A DNA stretch of 64,000 bases from contig CM049310.1 in assembly GCA_026874595.1 (NCBI GenBank), positions 53,635,058-53,699,057 of the forward strand, given 5' to 3'. Both the position numbers and the translations under genes were made by a program. Positions 12,061 to 22,224 of this stretch are shown here, in pieces. Source of the stretch: Sipunculus nudus. Taxonomy: Eukaryota > Annelida > Sipuncula > Golfingiida > Sipunculidae. Below the pieces are notes generated by a model that saw nothing but the letters and a program-made list of their open reading frames with translations, was not told the origin of the DNA and made no database searches. How positions within the stretch are numbered: the stretch's first letter is position 1; each line of letters begins with the position of its first letter.

Positions 12061-13247
12061 TATAAGCCGTAGGAGAGATACACTATACATATAACATTAT
12101 GGTGTAGGACGCCATGTACAAGCGAAACTGTCACTCTGTACATGTAAACATCTCAGTTCCTTGATACCCCGATTATAAATGTAATAATTAAGGATCAAAA
12201 TACCACGTCACGCTGTTTAACTGCGTAATAAAGCACTACATAATTAAACGTACATTTGAGACGCTTGTTTCGTGAGCTCAGTTGAGATATCTCTAATTGA
12301 GAATTTAAAGGTTTTGCTTTCCTCAAAAAGTCCTGGATTTTGTCTCCTAGAAGATTATTTTATCTGAGGGCTATTATCAATAAATTACGGAAAAAAGTTT
12401 ATATATCATACTATTTTTCACTATGGCATGTGCCGACTGTGTAACAGATGACGTGGACGATATATATTAAAAGTAACGATTATTTATAGTTAATTCATTC
12501 AAATTAAACGTTGCAGAGTGATCACACGAATCTCAAGGGACATCTTACCTTTAATACCTGCCGGGAAAACAATATCAAAGAAAACAAAATCTTGTATGCT
12601 GTCCCCGGAGGCCGATGGTTTTGCTAGATGACGTGACAGAGACAAGAAATTGCTATTCATGTGTCTCACATTACATTGACTTGCGTCCATGCCCGGCATG
12701 AATCGCTTGAGGGAATTTGATACCAAACTCGTGTGTTTTCTTCATAGCAAAAAGCAAATATGTACTAGATTTGACATGTTTCGGTGGTATTTTATAAAGG
12801 TGGGTTTACATATAAAGTACTTTCATTTGTGATCTGTAAACAGTATTGATAGTGCAAAAACGATACGGTGCAAAACACGTATCGATCTGACGAGGAAACG
12901 TGTGATCTTTAGAAACGTGTTAGTGATATTTACCTGTTAGGTTCATTGGAAAAGTTCACGCTGAACAATAATAACTATAGATTATCAGTTGTTTAGTAAC
13001 TCTTAAGTGTGAAAAGAACCATGCAAATATTATCGTCCTAGTTTCGAATTTTTTTCCCTCGAAACTTTTTCTGCAATATTATTAAACAAACAATTGTCAC
13101 ATGTCAGACACATGACCGACATTTTGCAACAACTGAAAATTATTTGTCTTATTATCAAAATAAATCTGACAAACATTTTCTTATATTAGCGGTTAAATTT
13201 GGGCGTTATAAGAACTGGTTGCGTTGGACTTATGTTACAATAAATAA

Positions 13248-13250
<3 letters not shown>
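12061..13250. other. Non-coding DNA
   Basis: I see no gene, RNA or clear repeat here. The 75-codon minus-strand ORF at 12499-12726 has no recognisable motif. Confidence 0.4.

Positions 13251-13251
<1 letters not shown>

Positions 13252-13327
<76 letters not shown>
13252..13327. repeat. (TA)n(GA)n compound microsatellite
   Basis: About 15 TA units run directly into about 22 GA units, interrupted once by GC. It mirrors the (TC)n(TA)n tract at 13757-13833. Confidence 0.9.
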
Positions 13328-13333
<6 letters not shown>

Positions 13334-13756
13334 ATGGGAGATGAGCGGATGCGTAGATATTAGTATGAATGCTAGATTTTAAAACATTTCAGAGTGAATT
13401 TGTTCTGGTGGCGGCACTTAGAGAGAATTTCAGCTCATGAGTTCAACAATGATCCGGGAGGGGGGGGGGGGGGGCGTTGCTATAAGTAGCTTTTCAGACA
13501 AGCAGAGATCACACTTCATGGTCCCACAGAAGTAAGGTGCTGCCTTGGCAGATATTTCCCAGGAGAGCTTGTAATTGATATTGTTGTCTTTAAGTGACCA
13601 AATGTGTTTAGACATAAATATATATATGTGTCTTGATTTATGTATTTCTCTCTCTTTATATACGTCTATATTTATCTCTCTATATATATGACTTTATATG
13701 ACTATATATATATATATATATATCTATATATCTAAATATTGACATATATATAAATC

Positions 13757-13757
13757 A

Positions 13758-13833
<76 letters not shown>
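13757..13833. repeat. (TC)n(TA)n compound microsatellite, inverted relative to 13252-13327
   Basis: About 18 TC units run into (TA)n. Together with the upstream (TA)n(GA)n tract it makes an inverted pair around ~430 bp that includes a G14-like tract near 13460. Confidence 0.85.
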
Positions 13834-13834
<1 letters not shown>

Positions 13835-14065
13835 ATTTATTCGTGATCATGATTGTTTTCCTGCAGTTCTTCTGAGGTTAATCTAAATTTTCTATACGTA
13901 TCAATGATTAATTTGTTATTATTATTTTTAATACCAATAAAATCCCTGACGTTTTGGTAGATGTTATAACAGTTTTGTGCTTAGCTCATGCAATCTCGCA
14001 TGCTCAGAATAAGTGCCAGTCACATTTACTGCATTATTTACAACATCTGTTCTGGCCTAAAATGT

Positions 14066-14067
<2 letters not shown>

Positions 14068-14128
<61 letters not shown>

Positions 14129-14135
14129 TATATAG

Positions 14136-14163
<28 letters not shown>
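14068..14163. repeat. (TA)n microsatellite
   Basis: About 48 TA units with a few GATA interruptions near 14126-14138. The 133-codon ORF that spans it (13988-14389) is driven by the repeat and is not a gene. Confidence 0.9.
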
Positions 14164-14166
<3 letters not shown>

Positions 14167-14997
14167 TTATTATTTCATGAGAATTCTTTTCTCTATGATT
14201 AGGTACGGAACGGAATGGACATTTATATTAAAAACCTCTCTTCACAAAGCAAATCTGGTACATTCTGTCATCAGTCTCGGCCTTTCTATATTTAGCAGTA
14301 CCGGAATCACAAATATTATGTTAATATTAATTTGTTTACAGAGTTTGTGCTATGGGAGCTTGTTTCAGGCTGAAAGCACTACTCCATGAGTAAATCAATG
14401 TACAAATAATCTGCAAGAAGATATCATCATCATCATAATCAGGAGATAAATACACTCAAGTAATACGCTACTTTGCGGCCATATTAGGCCTTCGGACCAA
14501 TCATCGTATAAAATTTTACAGCAAAAGCTTAAATTTTGAGATGATGCGTGTGAAATGAAACCTAGGATCGCTGCCTGGTTCAATTTAGGATTTCTGACGG
14601 GTCTGAAATTCAACATGCTCCATTAACGACTAATCATCATATACTGTTTCACAGCAATAGCACGAATGGTTCTTGTCATATTGCAAAGAATATGGTTCAA
14701 CCATCGTTCAAGTAGTAAAACTCCATGGCAACTGAAAAACAGAGAAACTAATAAGTATAGGTTACTCACCAAACACTACCATAGCTTCAAAGCTGAAATG
14801 TGTCTGACTGGTCGACGGACAAAGGGTGATCGCTACGGCTCAGGCGACTGAGTCTGATGAGTTAAAACGATATATTGTTAAATCAATTTTCGGACTCTTT
14901 TCTACATCCATGCCATCTATTAAGTTGTGGGAAAACGTTTCAAATATAGTCAGAGATAAGGGAAGATGCACAAATCCCCATAAACAATAGTCCATTA

Positions 14998-15435
14998 AAC
15001 CGGCTTCTATGGCTTAGGGGTTGAGCGCAGGACTCAAAGCCGGGAGATCGTTGGTTCGAATCTCAGCCGAGGCGGTGAGGTTTTTCACGGTCGGCCCCCA
15101 CCCAGGGTGAGCGCTCTGCAGGCTTAATGGGAAGGCTGTACCCCACAGCCGTGTATCACTCACATACGAGTGCGTCTTTGGGGGGTTCCTCGGTGTTATG
15201 ACCTCGCAATCGGGATGATTTCACACCCAGGCCCCGCAGGTGCACTAGACACCGGGCCTGGGTGACACCAGGATCAAAATAAAAAAATGATAGGAAGCGA
15301 GTGCTACCGCCCTGTCAAGTAGTCCTAAACCGAAACGGAAACTCTGCAGATGTACATACTTAGATTAAGAATTACACAAGTCAGCATTAAAAAATGGAGG
15401 CGGTTACCTCCACCAAAAAATTTATTAAAAAAAAA
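14998..15435 (+). mobile_element. Full-length tRNA-derived SINE with 16-bp target duplication
   Basis: A tRNA-like head carries an A box (TGGCTTAGGGGTTGAGCG, about 15010-15027) and a B box (GGTTCGAATCTC, about 15052-15063), the internal RNA polymerase III promoter. A ~250-bp body follows, then a short hairpin (TGGAGG..CCTCCA, near 15394-15411) and an A-rich tail (TTTATT then ~15 A). The element is bounded by identical 16-bp copies of AAACAATAGTCCATTA at 14982-14997 and 15436-15451. This is the hallmark of LINE-mediated retroposition, and the perfect duplication shows the insertion is recent. The LINE that supplied the machinery is not identified. Confidence 0.85.
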
Positions 15436-15654
15436 AAACAATAGTCCATTATTGTTACAAGATTTTACTTGGGGAATCTCAATGGAAGAATTAATCACGT
15501 AAATAAAGATGGCGTACCCGGATGGAAATACGGATGTATTAGTAATAATAAAGTATGCACTTTTATAAGCAAATAGTACGACAATTCCACAGGACCAAAG
15601 ACGGAACGTTATTGTCAATGCAGCGTGTTACCATAATTTCTGCGGAACACAGGG

Positions 15655-15745
15655 GAGCCAATGTTACACCGAAGGGCCAATGTTACACTGAAGATGCAAT
15701 GTCACACCGAAGATGCAATGTTACACCGAAGAGCCCATGTTATTA
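15655..15745 (+). repeat. ~20-bp tandem repeat, four to five units
   Basis: Units read 'CAATGTTACACCGAAGATG' with a few changes (GGGC, CACTGAAG, GTCACACC). Confidence 0.8.
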
Positions 15746-16327
15746 CATCCATGGTTTATTAGGTTGTTTGGAGATCTGTGAATGGAAACAAAGACAAAGA
15801 AATTAAATAGGTTAACCATTCGCACGTAAAAACTAATTAGACCAAGCTCCTTTTGAAAAGGTTTTGTGAAATGCATTAGAGCTCGTTAAAAATCATATTC
15901 ACTTCCGTTTGATCAGCCATGTGGTCCAATTACTCGGAAAGATAAAAATGAGAAATTTTAATTTTCGAAGCTAGAACTGTTAATTAAGCTCCAATGGGAT
16001 TAATTATTACCCGATTGCAGTGGAGGAGAATTATTGTCTCTTAAATTTAATCAAAAGTCAATTTAGCTCTTCTTTGTATCTAAAACAGTGTTTCTGTTGC
16101 TCAGAATATCTTAAGACGCGCTGATAGAATTGGGCGATGACACGGTGTCCTTACTATTATTAATTTCTCTCCATATATTAAGCGCGACTGATTTCGGTAT
16201 ACCGGAACAGTGTAAACTATTTATCTGAATCCAATATCATCTTAATCAAGCGATTAACCATGCTATCTATTGTTTGGCATATTGCCCAGTGATACCATAG
16301 TTTGGCAGTCATATTTACCAAAAAAAA

Positions 16328-16935
16328 ATGCTTTTTGAAAGATCGTCCCGTCTTTCGTTTGGTAATGCATCTCAGGAAGTTGTACTGGTTATCGGGGATT
16401 CGCAAGTTAAGAGATTAAAACAGGGCGTAAAGAAAGGGGTTATGGCCATGAAATCGGACCTTGGATTTTCCAAATGTGCCGTTCATATACACGGTGTAGG
16501 CGGGCGCACGGTTAATACAGTAAAGACAGCTGATCTTGGGATTGTAACACCCAAACCCGGCCCTGGTAATTCTTCACGTAGGCGGTAATGACTTGTCAGA
16601 TCATGGCCGCTCTGAAGTGGTCGGCAATCAGCTGCTGCTTCTTGCAGATCATTTGCATAAACGTTTGGGGGTTCCTAAAGTCAGGGTGTTGGCACTTACG
16701 CCAAGGTTTCACCCTTACTGTCGCAGGAATTACCCAAGCGATTATTGTAATAAAGTTACTATTTGTAACCAGTTCCTTGACGCCACACTAAGAGATACTG
16801 ACTATGCAAAATTATGGTCGCACAAATTCAAATGGGCCCCCCCCCCCCCCATCTGTTCCTAGACGACGGAGTTCACTTTAACAACCGGGGTTTAAAACTA
16901 TGGTATAAATCTATCAAGGGATGCTGTATCAATGG
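16328..16935 (+). pseudogene. SGNH-hydrolase-like domain, frameshifted, upstream of the YR retrotransposon
   Basis: The four SGNH landmarks appear in order. Block I is VVLVIGDSQVKRL (GDS with the nucleophile Ser) near 16381-16419. Block II is HGVGGRTVNT near 16492-16521. Block III is VILHVGGNDLSDHG (oxyanion Asn) near 16566-16607. Block V is DDGVHFNNRG (Asp and His) near 16864-16893. The frame changes at least twice and a C tract at 16837-16849 interrupts the region before block V. SGNH enzymes are small esterases or acetylhydrolases. SGNH or hydrolase ORFs are known in some Ngaro-type YR retrotransposons and CR1-type LINEs, and also occur as host genes in molluscs. Given the Gag-RT-YR block that starts 1 kb downstream, I infer it belongs to that element or to a tandem neighbour of it. 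All key residues can still be read, but the gene is broken. Confidence 0.75.
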
Positions 16936-17397
16936 CTTGGGAATCTAGATTAATGTCAAACTATAGTGCTTGTATTTGCAATGGACACCATGCATGTGGT
17001 GGGTGCTTAACAGCCCAATTTGTCCAAGTAATGAATGGCAGATGGAATTAACACTTAGACCAATGAAACATAATTACCATCATTTATTATACAGACTTTT
17101 GTCTTTATTCCTGGCAAGGCAATGGTTTCTTCTTTTGCAAACAGTGAATATATTGTTTTTAAAATTAATCATTTTGGTAATAAATCATTTGGGTATGTTG
17201 CTTGGTTGGTTTTCTTACAATAGGCATCTTGTGGAAACATACTGCTCAAGTTATTCATTGTAAATTCATGTTTCAACGATGGGTCCTACAACCATACCAG
17301 GTTGCATTTCTGAATTTATTGCATGTCATCTATACTTTGCTGGGTCTATGCAGTGCTAAATATTCCCTCCCGAGACGTATTCTATATTTTTTTTATA

Positions 17398-17890
17398 GAT
17401 TCCATGTCTTTGGCATGACATGAACGGCATGGTCTCGATATATTCAGATTATGCATATGCCAGGGGCGTTGTGGTTATAATACCCTTCCGCACAGTGATG
17501 CGACATGCTTTGCATGGCCCCTGATGAACACTTGCAAGGTGAGTTGCCTTGGTTTGGGTTACAATCCAACATTAATTCATTGGAGCTATAGTGGCTTTCC
17601 AGGCGCAATCCCCTGCCCCATGTATTTCCTTTTACATGACGTGCTATTCACGGGGCCTTTGTCACATTGGCTCGTTAAGCAGTTGGTTTGTGCTGCATTA
17701 AAGCAACTGATTCCACTATTACTCTTTTTGGAGAGGTACTCTATGTTATAGATTCCGTGCCAATAGCACGAAATGCCCTGCATGGTCTCCTTATTTAATT
17801 TTTGCATGATATTTATGCTAGATCGACCAACTCAGAGGCGTAGGCAGAACTGATCTGCACAGCACAGTGATGCGACATGCATGGCATGGC
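17398..17890 (+). repeat. Imperfect ~130-bp direct repeats between SGNH domain and Gag
   Basis: Two units spaced about 355 bp (from ~17398 and ~17751) share 'TATAGATTCCATGTC', 'CGGCATGGTCTC' and 'CACAGTGATGCGACATGC' followed by GCATGGC. They lie where a YR element would have its untranslated or split-repeat region, so they could be remnants of those repeats. Confidence 0.55.
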
Positions 17891-17967
17891 CTCAGCTGAT
17901 GCTCATACTGTCACAATGTAAACCCATGTTATACAGATCCTCTTGTGTTAAAATTATTTCTTCCAGA

Positions 17968-19170
17968 ATGACGTCCAGGGCACGCAGAGCACCTAGTCGT
18001 TTGGTAGAGAAAGCGTTAGCCACTGACACATCAGCCTTGAGGGACCGGCGTGCTGCGCCAACACCAACCGCGCAGAGACGCATGCGGCAGCGCATTGTGG
18101 CAGCCAGTACCCAACCCACGCTACGTCAGCACGCTCTGCCCAAGGCACCACATCTCCGAGCCAGCAGTCTGGATCTGACTTTAATCAACAGGAGGCCGAA
18201 ATGTGGATTGACAGAATAATGCCACTCATGGACAGGAGGCTGGATGCGCTGCATGAAAGGCGTGGTATTGCACAGAGTACAGCAGCTCAGCAAACTACGC
18301 CATCAACCCAGAGATGTTCGGAACCAACATCCACTCGGGCCACGGAAACCCCCAACCAGGGTCAGCTTCAGCCGACTGCCAGCCAGTCTGCAACAATATC
18401 TGCAACAAGGCCTGGTCAACCTACGCCACCTCCACTCACACCGGCAGTTGTGCAAAACAATTGCTCAGACATCACAGGTGAGCACGTTCAGTCCTCTAAC
18501 GCAATCAGTGGAGGCATCTCCTGGCCCTTACCTAATTCTGACATGATCACTGCTGTTAATCACAACCACAGTGCCCCAAGTCCTGATCTCAGCCGAAACA
18601 TACCAATTGCTCTTGGGTTGCAACTGTCAGATAAAGTAAAAGAGAAGGTTTGGGCCGACAAGTTCATAGACTTTGCTGAATTAATTGGCCACAGCATTAG
18701 GTCCTATAGCCTGCAGATGGACGATCAAGCAAGTCTACGCTGGCTGCCAGAAAACAACAAGAAACAACTTACCTTTAGCGCCTGGTCTCAAGCATTCAAT
18801 ATCTTAATGTCTATCTACAGACAAAAGTTCCCATAACAGGCATCTGATCTTGGCAAGTACCTCAGCACTGTTCGGGGTCTGTATGATATGGGAGCTGATT
18901 GGCAATCCTATGACTCAAACTTCAGGAGGGTTCGCCAAATCTATGCCTGCCCATGGGAGAGGCAACATACAGAGCTATATGTGACTGCCCTCGCCCGGGT
19001 ACTCAGACAATCAGCCCTTTCGTGGCCCCAGTAAGAAAACAGGCACATGCAATAAATTCAACAGGGGCAGATTCTGTCAAGGCTGTGCATACCTCCATAC
19101 ATGCCAAAAGTGCCGTGGCAACCACCCTAGGATCCGGTGTAAGTCCCAGTCTGAGGGACAGAACAACACC
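17968..19170 (+). pseudogene. Gag-like protein of the YR retrotransposon (frameshifted)
   Basis: An ATG at 17968 opens a basic, Arg/Ala-rich N-terminus; the reading shifts near 18120-18200 into the frame that runs to 18836. The central part, with IPIALGLQLSDKVKEKVW and FIDFAELI near 18600-18690, has the layout of DIRS/Ngaro Gag. After a stop at 18836 it continues through DWQSYDSNFRRVRQIYACPW (about 18897-18956). It ends in a cysteine/histidine-rich knuckle near 19042-19140 with spacing C-x10-C-x2-C-x5-H-x1-C-x2-C-x5-H-x4-C. The knuckle is conserved although the surrounding frame is broken at least three times. Role: packaging of the element RNA, by analogy. Confidence 0.75.
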
Positions 19171-19319
19171 GCTTCTAACTCAGGACGCAGGCAACCCACG
19201 CAACAACCCCAACAGCCCCCAAACACGGCCAACAAGAATTACACCAATTGACAGCGATAGACTGGCAGCGGCACTTACAGCAAGTGGTTACCCTACAAAT
19301 TTGGCTTCAAGGGTTTGAA

Positions 19320-20505
19320 AGGGTTTGACATTGGCTATCGGGAGTTCCAAATACCTTAGTTTCAGAAAATCTTAAATCCTGTTTTGAATATCCTTTGGTG
19401 GTAGAAGAAAAAAATCATAGGGAATTAGCATTAGGCAGGTTAGCTGGTCCTTTCAAAGAGCCACCGTTTCAGCCTTTTATTTGTTCACCTTTAGGTCTAG
19501 TCCCTAAGAAAGTGCAGGGAAAATTCAGGCTCATTCACCACCTTTCATTTCCAACAGGTGATTCTTTAAATGATGGTATAGAGAAAGAAGCCACGTCAGT
19601 TTCATATGCATCTGTAGAAGATGCTATAAATTTTATTCAGGACATGGGTGATTCTGTTTGGCTTAAGCTGATATAGAGTCAGCCTTCAGACTTCTCCCTG
19701 TAAACCCAGATCAACATATTCTGTTAGGTTTCACCTGGAACAGCTCATTTTATTATGACGTGTCCACCAATGGGCTGTTCCTCTTCTTGCAGTCTGTTTG
19801 AAGAATTCAGTTCGGCACTACAACACATCCTGAAATCACAAAGGCTCCCTGGTAAAATAGTGCATTACCTTGATGACTTTTTGTTTTGTTCATTGGCCAC
19901 AATAAGCAAACCTGTCAAAATTTGTTGAAAGCCTTTATTCAGTTGCGCTCAGAATTGAACATCCCATTAGCTCATGAAAAAAACGGTTGGCCCTGCCTAA
20001 CGACTGTCGTTTTTAGGCAATGAAATTGATTGCAACCTCAAAACTGCTAGGTTGCCAGAAGGAAAAGTTCAAGAATGCAAGAATGAGTGGGACACTTCTG
20101 AATCGTTACAACTGTTTACTGATTCCGCAAAAGGTCAAGGTTATGGGGCTTTGCTAGGCCAGCACTGGTTTTATGGTAGGTTCACTGAGAGTGGAGGGAT
20201 GCAGATATTGTCACATTGGAGTTAGTCCCCATTGTTATGACCTTAGATTTGTGGGGAGGTCAACTTAGAGACAAGAAAATACTCATGTTTACAGACAATT
20301 TGGCCTTAGCGCATATTCTAAACAAGCAAACCTGTAAAGAAAAGAACACTATGAACTTAGTCAGAAAATTAGTCCTTAGCACACTTAAGAATAACATTCT
20401 GTTTCGTGCTAAACATATAACAGGAAGAATAAATACACCAGCTGATGCTTTATCTCGTTTACAGGTCGACAAGTTCAGGCGGCTGGTTCCCCAAGCCAAC
20501 CAGCA
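19320..20505 (+). pseudogene. Reverse transcriptase / RNase H of the YR retrotransposon (broken)
   Basis: RT fingers are recognisable in the 19395-19676 frame (PFQPFICSPLGLVPKK, FRLIHHLSFP). The first catalytic Asp is in DIESAFRLLPV just after a frame break near 19670. The catalytic pair lies in HYLDDFLF near 19862-19885, and FLGNEID near 20008-20030 marks the palm-thumb junction. The connector is mostly missing. RNase H continues as LQLFTDSAKGQGYGALLG (about 20108-20160) and, in the 20216-20539 frame, LELVPIVMTLDLWG, LMFTDNLALAHILN and GRINTPADALSR. These are the usual E, D and D positions of an RNase H fold. At least four frame changes and one deletion make it inactive. Confidence 0.85.
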
Positions 20506-20520
20506 ACCAGCTCCGGTTGC

Positions 20521-21462
20521 TTGCCTCCCCAGGTATTAACATTGATTGAGAGAGGGGACCAGCTGGTCAGTGAAGGTTTGGCCCCATCCACAAAGGCAGC
20601 ATATACTAGAGTTTGGTCAGCCCTCAGGAATTTTTGTATACGCATTAACATGCCTCATTGGGCTGACATCCCAGTCGCACCAACAGTAGTATTCATATTT
20701 CTTACAGATCGCTTCACTGAAGGCTTATCGGGCGCATCTTTGGCAAGTCTTGCGTCAGCAATATCTTATGTCCACAAATTTTCAAATCTCCCAGATCCAG
20801 GCTCTTCACCTGCGGTCAGAAAACTAATTGCTGCAGCACAAAAGAAAATCCCTAGTCTAGATACAAGATGCCCTATCACCAAACCAGTTCTCAACAAATT
20901 AAATTATGCATTGCAGTTCACAGTTAATGAAGCATATTTAAGACTCCTGTACCAATCACTCTACCTAACATGTTTCTACGGCTTTTGCCGCCTAGGCGAA
21001 CTTGTCGCCCGTAGCACAGCAGATAGGCATCAGGTAGTGCGATTCCAGCATGTGACTTTAGTCTATCAGGATGGGATCCCCGTAGGTTACACCATGAGGA
21101 TGTATCACAGCAAAACAGCCAGGGCAGGACAGTGTCAACAAGTTAACATTTAGGCACAGCAGGGACCATATTGTCGTGTCCAGGCATGAGTGTCTTACCT
21201 GCGACTTAGGGGTAATTGTCAGGGCCCTCTCTTCACTCTGCAGAACAGCCTAATTCTGTCCAGGAAACAAGTGGAAACACAATTGGCCAAAGACCTATCT
21301 TTTGTAAGGTTAGATCCAAAACATTTCAAAGGTCACAGTTTCCGTATTGGGGCAGCAACAGAAGCTGCCGCAGCTGGATTGAGTGACGCTCAAATAAGGG
21401 CGTTAGGTAGATGGAGTTTTGAGGCATCCAAAAAATATATCCGCCTACATTCTATTTCATAA
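20521..21462 (+). pseudogene. Tyrosine recombinase of the YR retrotransposon, split by one frame break
   Basis: The first frame (20521-21153) has an N-terminal core-binding part (GLAPSTKAAYTRVWSALRNF) and the catalytic Arg in YGFCRLGELVAR at about residues 148-160. The second (21190-21462) has the C-terminal motifs: HSFRIGAATEAAAAG with the H-x-x-R pair, LGRW with the Trp, and the nucleophile Tyr in KKYIRLHS. All catalytic residues (R, HxxR, W, Y) are still present, and only one frame break near 21153-21190 separates the halves. It is the best preserved part of the element. It follows the RNase H frame with a short overlap, as in other YR retrotransposons, and would insert a circular DNA copy into the genome without a target duplication. 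Confidence 0.85.
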
Positions 21463-21499
21463 TTACTGCACTTAGAAAACACCACAAACCTCTGCCTTA

Positions 21500-21543
21500 G
21501 GTGGGGAGCCACTCTGTGGCAGTGGCATTTTTGGACCCCCACC
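21500..21543 (+). other. Strong hairpin just downstream of the recombinase
   Basis: GGTGGGG pairs with CCCCACC, and inside that GCCACT pairs with AGTGGC. It lies 38 bp after the recombinase stop and may be a 3' structure of the element; function unknown. Confidence 0.6.
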
Positions 21544-21840
21544 TTGTTAAATAATTAAAAGATTAAGAATTTATTTAATGGGGGCATATGTATGTTTTTT
21601 TTTCAAATTCATATAATCTGAAATTTAATATTATTTTATGGCAGCTTAAAGCTGCTCAAACGTCAACCCTGACTTGTGTTATCTCTCCCAAGAACTAGCA
21701 AATGGTTGTTTGTGGTGTGTACGTGTGGGTGTGTGTGTGTAAATATTACATAATCTTAGTATCTCCATGGTTGTCATAAGTGGATAAATCACGATTGAGC
21801 ACGTTAGTACACACACATACCTACATACACTTTATATTTA

Positions 21841-21846
21841 TAATAT

Positions 21847-21890
<44 letters not shown>

Positions 21891-22159
21891 CGAAGACAAG
21901 TAAATGAGGGGAAAAATCCTGGGCCGATCCGGGAGTCGAACCCAGGTCGGTGGCGCACAAGTCCGGCGAACCAACCGCTTCGCTGGCAGTTCGGTCCGCT
22001 TTTATGTCACCCCGTAACACTTCCCCTCTTAAGAGCGTTCTGCTATCAGAACAAGACTAATTATCCCAGGAGTCACACTTTGGTGAGCTTATTCCCTGGG
22101 CCACAAAGCAAAGCAAGCTTCAATAGCGAGACAGTTCGGTCCGCTTTTACGTCACCCAG

Positions 22160-22219
<60 letters not shown>
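21841..22219 (-). repeat. tRNA-like repeat between inverted (TA)n tracts
   Basis: (TA)n ends in TATAGTTAC at ~21890, and GTAACTATATA begins at ~22158, so the block is bounded by (TA)nGTTAC and GTAAC(TA)n. Read on the minus strand, 21921-21990 has an A-box-like part (GCGAAGCGGTTGGTTCGCC) and a B box (GGGTTCGACTCCC) with a good T-arm stem (CTGGG/CCCGG). The acceptor stem does not pair fully, so this is a tRNA-derived repeat and not a tRNA gene. A 32-bp phrase starting CAGTTCGGTCCGCTTTTA is repeated at ~21987 and ~22131. Confidence 0.6.
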
Positions 22220-22221
<2 letters not shown>

Positions 22222-22224
22222 CTA

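Larger units (their letters stand above)
16328..21560 (+). mobile_element. Degenerate tyrosine-recombinase (Ngaro/DIRS-type) retrotransposon
   Basis: In one orientation lie an SGNH-like domain, internal direct repeats, a Gag with CCCH-like knuckle, RT with YLDD, RNase H and a tyrosine recombinase instead of a DDE integrase. That combination defines YR retrotransposons. An SGNH domain and no visible adenine methyltransferase favour Ngaro over DIRS1, though decay could hide the latter. Frameshifts, stops and a deletion in the RT-RNase H connector show it is dead. Outer ends are not defined: I did not find the split direct repeats expected of an intact copy. The 5' limit is set by the SGNH domain, the 3' limit by a hairpin. 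Confidence 0.8.

Noticed and set aside
13988-14389. 133-codon ORF with a Tyr-Ile repeat
   Set aside because: The frame is carried by a (TA)n microsatellite, which lacks stops in its TAT-ATA phase; the flanks show no protein motif.
18244-18546. 100-codon ORF inside Gag
   Set aside because: It is an alternate frame of the Gag pseudogene without a Gag motif of its own.
21921-21990. tRNA gene on the minus strand
   Set aside because: A and B boxes and a T-arm are present, but the acceptor and anticodon stems do not pair well; it fits a tRNA-derived repeat better.
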